From Phycisphaerales bacterium UBA2402 (GTDB lineage: Bacteria > Planctomycetota > Phycisphaerae > Phycisphaerales > UBA1924), in the NCBI GenBank assembly GCA_002343715.1, contig DDSA01000170.1, positions 1,254-19,631 on the forward strand: DNA of 18,378 nt, written 5' to 3'. The notes under the pieces are model-generated. The model did no database searches. It was not told the DNA's origin and was given only the letters and a program-made list of their open reading frames with translations. This document shows, in pieces, positions 15,099-18,378 of this stretch. A program made the position numbers and the translations under genes. Positions within the stretch are counted from its first letter, which is position 1. Each line of letters begins with the position of its first letter.

Positions 15099-15655
15099 GC
15101 CGGTGGGGGGGAATCCCGTACACCGCGGCGGTGCCGAAGGTACAGGGAATCGTCCTTGAGCGAGACCAGCACCGGCCCCATGGCTTTCTGTCCCTCTTCG
15201 AGCGCCTTGATCAGCCGGTCCGCCCTGGCCCGGATGTCCTCCAGTTCGCGGCGAGACTGCTCGCGTAGTTTGGCGTCCGCGAAATCTCTGGATTCACGCC
15301 TCCACTCCTCGAAAATCTGATCACAGTTGTCCTTCACGTTCTTCACGCGGTTGGCGGACTGGGTCACACGGGAGTCGCAGCGAGCGATCACATGGCGTGA
15401 TTCCTTGTACGGACCTTCGGTTTCCCGTGATTCCACGAGGCCGCGCATCTTGGGCTGCGCCGCTTCCAACTCGACGAGCGCATCGGCCTGCGCCTTCTTC
15501 GCCGCCTCCACGCTGCGGGTGAGAGTCTTGAACCGATTCCGCCAGAACGGCTCATAGACTCCGGAATGCGGCGTGGTGCACCCGCCGCCCGGCAACCCGC
15601 ACCAGAGCACGGGCAGGAGAGTAAGAAGGCCGACGATACGTCCCGTCCTTCTCAC
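14975..15655 (-). CDS. DUF2959-like putative lipoprotein
   Basis: The 226-residue product starts with GTG 15655, whose GTGA overlaps the TGA of accC. Residues 3-26 form an Arg-led hydrophobic signal ending GLPGGGC, so Cys26 could carry lipid, although GGGC is not a canonical lipobox. Residues about 45-175 are a charged helical coiled-coil region that follows DUF2959: VEAAKKAQADAL, RVTQSANRVKNVKDNCDQIFEEW, LREQSRRELEDIRARADRL and MGPVLVSLKDDSLYLRH. The end MAKLRLLITEAGAECESFIASF also fits the family's final helix, which argues that its C-terminus is real despite the antisense overlap with the SRPBCC gene. The function of DUF2959 is unknown. It is probably anchored in the periplasm and is the last gene of the accB-accC unit. 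Confidence 0.82.
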   Translation of the reverse strand: MRRTGRIVGLLTLLPVLWCGLPGGGCTTPHSGVYEPFWRNRFKTLTRSVEAAKKAQADALVELEAAQPKMRGLVESRETEGPYKESRHVIARCDSRVTQSANRVKNVKDNCDQIFEEWRRESRDFADAKLREQSRRELEDIRARADRLIKALEEGQKAMGPVLVSLKDDSLYLRHRRGVRDSPPPAYSTPGAADAAMAKLRLLITEAGAECESFIASFPLATEGTP

Positions 15656-17001
15656 TTCCCGCCTTTCAACAGTCGTTCGAGGTAGTGGATATCCACCCCG
15701 CCGCGGCGGAAGTCGGTGTTCTCGATCAAGCGTTGATGCAGCGGTATCGTTGTGTGGATCGGTCCCACCTTGAACTCTCGCAGCGCCCGCGCCGCCCGCG
15801 CCAAGGCGGCCTCGCGTGTATCGGCGTGCACGATCAGTTTGGCGATCATGCTGTCGTAGTTGGGTGGAACCACGTACCCCGGGACTACGTGCGAGTCGAT
15901 CCGCACGCCCGGCCCGCCCGGGGGCTGCCAGGTGTCGATCCTCCCGGCGCTGGGACGGAAGTTGTGGTCCGGGTCCTCCGCGTTGATGCGGCACTCGATC
16001 GCGTGCCCGCGGATCTGCACGTCGCTCTGCCTGAACGGGATGCGCTCCCCCGCCGCGATGAGGATCGACATCCGCACGATATCAACGCCGGTGATGAGTT
16101 CCGTCACCGGGTGCTCGACCTGCACCCGGGTGTTCACCTCGAGCATGTAGAACTCGCCCGTGGCGTCGAGCAGGAACTCGCACGTCGCGGCCCCGGCGTA
16201 CTTGGCGTTGCGGATCATCTTCGCCGCGGACTCGCAGACCTTTCGGAAACGGTCGCGGTCGATGTGAGGGGCGGGGGCCTCCTCAATTACTTTCTGGTGA
16301 CGCCGCTGCAACGAGCAATCCCGCTCCCAGAGATAGACGGCCTCCCCGTGCTTGTCGCCCAGCAACTGGATCTCGACATGCCGGGCGTGCTCCAGGTACT
16401 TCTCAATGAACACCGCGCCATTCCCGAAGGCCGCCAGGGCCTCCTGGCTCGCCACCCGAAGCATGGATCGGAGCGTGGCCTCGTTGTGGCAGACTTTCAT
16501 GCCGCGGCCACCGCCGCCGGCCGAGGCCTTGATGATGACCGGGTACCCGATCTCGCGGGCCACCCGGACGGCCTCGTCCTCGTCCTCGATGGCGTCTTCC
16601 GAGCCCGGGAAGACCGGCACTCCCGCCGCCCGGGCCGTCTTCTTGCAGTCCACCTTGTCCCCCAGCATCTGCATCGCCTCTGGGCTGGGGCCGATGAACT
16701 CGATCTTGCAATCGCGGCACGCCGCGGAAAAATCCGGACGCTCGCTCAGGAACCCGTACCCGGGGTGGATGGCATCCACATCGGCCACTTCCGCCGCGGC
16801 GATCAGTCGGGCGATGTTGAGGTACGACTCCTTCGCCGGGCCCGGCCCGATACAGATCGCCCGGTCGGCGAGTTTCAGGTACGGAGCGTCCTTGTCGGCG
16901 GTCGAGTAGACGCAGACTGTTTCGATGCCAAGTTCCTGGCATGCGCGCATGATGCGCAGGGCGATCTCGCCCCGATTGGCGATGAGAACTCTCTTGAACA
17001 T
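15652..17001 (-). CDS. accC: Acetyl-CoA carboxylase, biotin carboxylase subunit
   Basis: The 449-residue product carboxylates biotin on AccB with bicarbonate and ATP, the first half-reaction of malonyl-CoA formation for fatty acid synthesis. It has the N-terminal FKRVLIANRGEIALRIMRA (2-20), IHPGYGFLSE (78-87), the ATP-grasp glycine loop KASAGGGGRGMKV (158-170), Lys237 in RRHQKVIEEAP, EVNTRVQVEHPVTE (288-301) with Arg292 and Glu296, and the C-terminal GHAIECRINAEDP and NYDSMIAKLIVH. Length and motifs match the free bacterial subunit rather than a longer acyl-CoA or pyruvate carboxylase chain. AAGGAA (17012-17007), five bases before the ATG, supports the start. It follows accB by 16 bases, and its TGA overlaps the next gene's GTG. 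accA and accD are not here. Confidence 0.97.
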   Translation of the reverse strand: MFKRVLIANRGEIALRIMRACQELGIETVCVYSTADKDAPYLKLADRAICIGPGPAKESYLNIARLIAAAEVADVDAIHPGYGFLSERPDFSAACRDCKIEFIGPSPEAMQMLGDKVDCKKTARAAGVPVFPGSEDAIEDEDEAVRVAREIGYPVIIKASAGGGGRGMKVCHNEATLRSMLRVASQEALAAFGNGAVFIEKYLEHARHVEIQLLGDKHGEAVYLWERDCSLQRRHQKVIEEAPAPHIDRDRFRKVCESAAKMIRNAKYAGAATCEFLLDATGEFYMLEVNTRVQVEHPVTELITGVDIVRMSILIAAGERIPFRQSDVQIRGHAIECRINAEDPDHNFRPSAGRIDTWQPPGGPGVRIDSHVVPGYVVPPNYDSMIAKLIVHADTREAALARAARALREFKVGPIHTTIPLHQRLIENTDFRRGGVDIHYLERLLKGGK

Positions 17002-17017
17002 GCGGGTTCCTTGCGAA

Positions 17018-17470
17018 CTAGCGGAGGGAGAACAACTTGTGCCCGAACTCGACCGCCTGCCCGCTCTTGACGAGCATCGACTCGATGGTTCCCGATTTTT
17101 CCGCCTTGATCTCGTTGAAGACCTTCATCGCTTCGATGATGCAGACCACCGTGTCGGGTGTTACCGCCTGCCCGGGCTTGACGAACGGGGCCGCATCCGG
17201 GTTCGGGGATGAGTAAAAAGTGCCCACCATCGGCGATTCGATGAACGACCCCGCCGCGGGCGCTGCCGCCGGTGGGGGTACCGAAGGGGCGGAGGCCGCC
17301 ATCACGGGAGCGACCGCCGCGGGCGGCGGGGATGCCACTTGGACAACAGGTCCGACAGTTCCACCGCGTTTGAGTATGACTGTCTCTTTATCCCCCTTGA
17401 GCTCGAGTTCCGTCAGATCATTGGCCTTCATCAGGCCGACGAGTTCCTTGAGTTTGGCGATATCCATCAT
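17018..17470 (-). CDS. accB: Acetyl-CoA carboxylase biotin carboxyl carrier protein
   Basis: The 150-residue product carries biotin between the carboxylase and transferase sites. The N-terminal part (MDIAKLKELVGLMKANDLTE, from residue 2) is the usual AccB oligomerisation region, followed by a Pro/Ala/Val linker (about 41-74). The biotinyl domain begins at FIESPMVGTFYSSPNPDAAPF and has the acceptor Lys116 in IIEAMKVFNEI, with the Thr-type thumb region (SSPNPDAAPFVKPGQ) seen in AccB. Two ATG codons stand in tandem at 17470 and 17467; the second gives the family-typical MDIAKL start, and GGGAG lies about 11 bases upstream of the first. The frame is open to 17536 but carries no family sequence there. 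It heads the unit accB-accC-DUF2959; its promoter should lie in the 410-base gap to the right, where I could not identify one with confidence. Confidence 0.96.
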   Translation of the reverse strand: MMDIAKLKELVGLMKANDLTELELKGDKETVILKRGGTVGPVVQVASPPPAAVAPVMAASAPSVPPPAAAPAAGSFIESPMVGTFYSSPNPDAAPFVKPGQAVTPDTVVCIIEAMKVFNEIKAEKSGTIESMLVKSGQAVEFGHKLFSLR

Positions 17471-17880
17471 TTCGTAGCGACTCCCGGTCGAACCGCCCCG
17501 AGGGCGATCGATCATCCGTATTGATGCGGCACACACTAGGCGGGCTTCGGGCGGGACGATGTAAAGCCATGGAGGATGCCTTCATGACTCACCAGATGCT
17601 GTGAAGTGACTGATTACGCCTCAGTTACTCGGCAAGTGAGAAGTCCGAATTCAGCTACTGATTTGGCGATTTGTTGTGGAATTGTTCCAAAATGAACTGC
17701 CTGCCGCGCATCTCCCGAATCGAAACAAACTGAGGCGAATAAAAGTTGAAATTACTTTGAAATCGTTCTTGGAATAAACCCCCCCGGTCGTCATACTACA
17801 AAGACCGTCGGATACGTTCCATCTGCTCCAAGCCAGTACATCGAGCGACTGTGGAGTTCCGTTCATCACGTGGAGGTTCT
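17471..17880. other. 410-base divergent intergenic region, AT-richer than the surroundings
   Basis: This gap separates accB (-) from the collagen-like gene (+) and should hold both promoters. Bases from about 17640 to 17780 are much richer in A and T than the rest of the window. They contain an inverted repeat at 17677-17689, two TTGAAA hexamers (17746-17751 and 17757-17762) that could act as -35 elements, a run of seven C (17779-17785) and a short stem CGGTC/GACCG (17785-17789 with 17803-17807). No good -10 element sits at the usual distance, so no promoter is claimed. A 72-codon minus-strand frame here has no visible coding character. Confidence 0.6.
17677..17689. promoter_or_regulatory. 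Inverted repeat TGGAA-TTG-TTCCA, possible operator
   Basis: TGGAA (17677-17681) and TTCCA (17685-17689) are perfect inverted arms around TTG in the AT-rich part of the gap between accB and the collagen-like gene. Short arms like these can bind a dimeric regulator, but arms of five bases also occur by chance. Confidence 0.25.
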
Positions 17881-18378
17881 ATGACATCGTCGAGACTTAT
17901 CGTTGGTCGTCTGATCGCGTCCGCCGGTATCGCCGTGGCAATTTTGTCCGTCGGATTCGGTGCGACTTCCACATTCGCGTCAAACCCTGTCAGTTCAGAG
18001 TTCACCTATCAAGGCAAACTTACGGACGGAGGCGTACCGGTCATCAATGCCTGTGATTTTCGCTTCGCGCTGTACGATGCGCCGGCCGGAGGCACGCAGA
18101 TCGGTTCGACGCTCGCCCTGAATAACACCGCACCAATGAGCGGTTTGCTCACCGTTGGTCTTGACTTCGGTTTTACGCCATTCGCGGGAGAGGCACGCTG
18201 GCTCGAGGTGCGTGTTCGTAATCCTGCAGGGATCGGCGGTTCATTTGTAACCTTGTTGCCGCGGCAAGCAATTACCGCGACGCCTTACGCGATGTACGCA
18301 TTGAACGGCAACCCTGGGCCTGCAGGCCCGCAAGGCCCCGCAGGTGCGGATGGACCAATGGGCCCCGCCGGACCCGCT
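17881..18378 (+). CDS. Secreted collagen-like protein, 5' part (runs off window)
   Basis: The first 166 residues are present and the frame is open at the window edge. ATG 17881 has GGAGG four bases upstream (17872-17876). Residues 1-34 form a signal peptide with an Arg/hydrophobic pattern (LIASAGIAVAILSVGFGA, then FAS). Residues 40-140 are a small beta domain beginning SEFTYQGKLTDGGVPV, with CDFRFALYDAPAGGTQIG and ending LLPRQAITATPYAMYA, a layout common in planctomycete secreted proteins with collagen-like or S74-chaperone C-termini. From residue 146 (base 18316) come seven uninterrupted Gly-X-Y triplets up to the edge, with Pro often at X. It should form a trimeric surface fibre or adhesin. 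The C-terminal domain is not visible. Codon choice is less GC-biased than in neighbouring genes. Confidence 0.85.
   Translation, partial: MTSSRLIVGRLIASAGIAVAILSVGFGATSTFASNPVSSEFTYQGKLTDGGVPVINACDFRFALYDAPAGGTQIGSTLALNNTAPMSGLLTVGLDFGFTPFAGEARWLEVRVRNPAGIGGSFVTLLPRQAITATPYAMYALNGNPGPAGPQGPAGADGPMGPAGPA
18316..18378 (+). repeat. Collagen-like Gly-X-Y coding repeat
   Basis: Seven consecutive nine-base units encode GPA, GPQ, GPA, GAD, GPM, GPA, GPA. The run continues beyond the window. Such tracts may vary in length between strains. Confidence 0.85.

Noticed and set aside
15685..17070. Long + strand open frame of 461 codons opposite accC
   Set aside because: accC is unmistakable on the other strand; the frame results from the third-position GC bias of accC.
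17651..17869. 72-codon minus-strand frame in the accB/collagen gap
   Set aside because: No ribosome binding site or family motif, and it lies in the AT-rich leader expected to hold promoters.
1..18378. CRISPR arrays, tRNA or rRNA genes, insertion sequences
   Set aside because: No regularly spaced repeats, cloverleaf-like segment, transposase or terminal inverted repeats were seen on either strand.

Overview
The window reads as a piece of a GC-rich planctomycete chromosome, most likely class Phycisphaerae. The grounds are: an HAF-repeat secreted protein with a degenerate PEP-CTERM-like tail, a two-domain 6-pyruvoyl-tetrahydropterin-synthase-like protein, a secreted collagen-like protein with an FTYQGKLTDGG-type N-terminal domain, frequent GTG or TTG starts, and Shine-Dalgarno sites before only some genes. 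This placement is inference from gene families, because no rRNA or tRNA gene is present. No insertion sequence, CRISPR array or phage module was seen. Most genes are housekeeping or envelope genes.

Left part (1-5280, all + strand). A broken HAF-repeat protein gene has an in-frame TAG at 136-138. It is followed by a 440-base gap and a secreted protein that looks like a divergent AMMECR1 domain joined to a long helical domain. Next come a short-LID adenylate-kinase-type nucleoside monophosphate kinase with a basic tail and, behind an 11-G tract, an outer-membrane beta-barrel 'transporter' family protein.

Middle (5380-12883). A secreted cysteine glutathione peroxidase (-) is divergent from a tandem PTPS/QueD-like gene (+). 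A GspE/PilB-type secretion ATPase and a family 9 glycosyltransferase (+) form a tight pair. They meet serC (-) head-on at a hairpin terminator that covers both stop codons. serC lies downstream of a gene for PTS enzyme I (-), with no HPr or enzyme II genes nearby.

Right part (13010-18378). NADPH-dependent FMN reductase, an FkbM-type methyltransferase and an SRPBCC-fold protein form a probable three-gene + strand unit. Its last gene overlaps by 124 bases, tail to tail, a DUF2959-like putative lipoprotein gene on the - strand. That gene is the last of a - strand unit accB-accC-DUF2959, in which the accC stop and the next start share a GTGA. After an AT-richer 410-base leader, a secreted collagen-like protein begins on the + strand and runs off the window.

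How the genes work together: AccB and AccC form the biotin carboxylation half of acetyl-CoA carboxylase, SerC belongs to serine (and possibly PLP) synthesis, and the PTPS-like protein to pterin or queuosine chemistry. The GspE-like ATPase, glycosyltransferase, beta-barrel, lipoprotein and secreted repeat proteins concern the cell envelope and surface. I see no clear undescribed defence or mobile system. The most unusual items are the AMMECR1-like secreted fusion, the convergent SRPBCC/DUF2959 overlap, the inactive-looking first PTPS domain, the G11 tract and the broken HAF gene.
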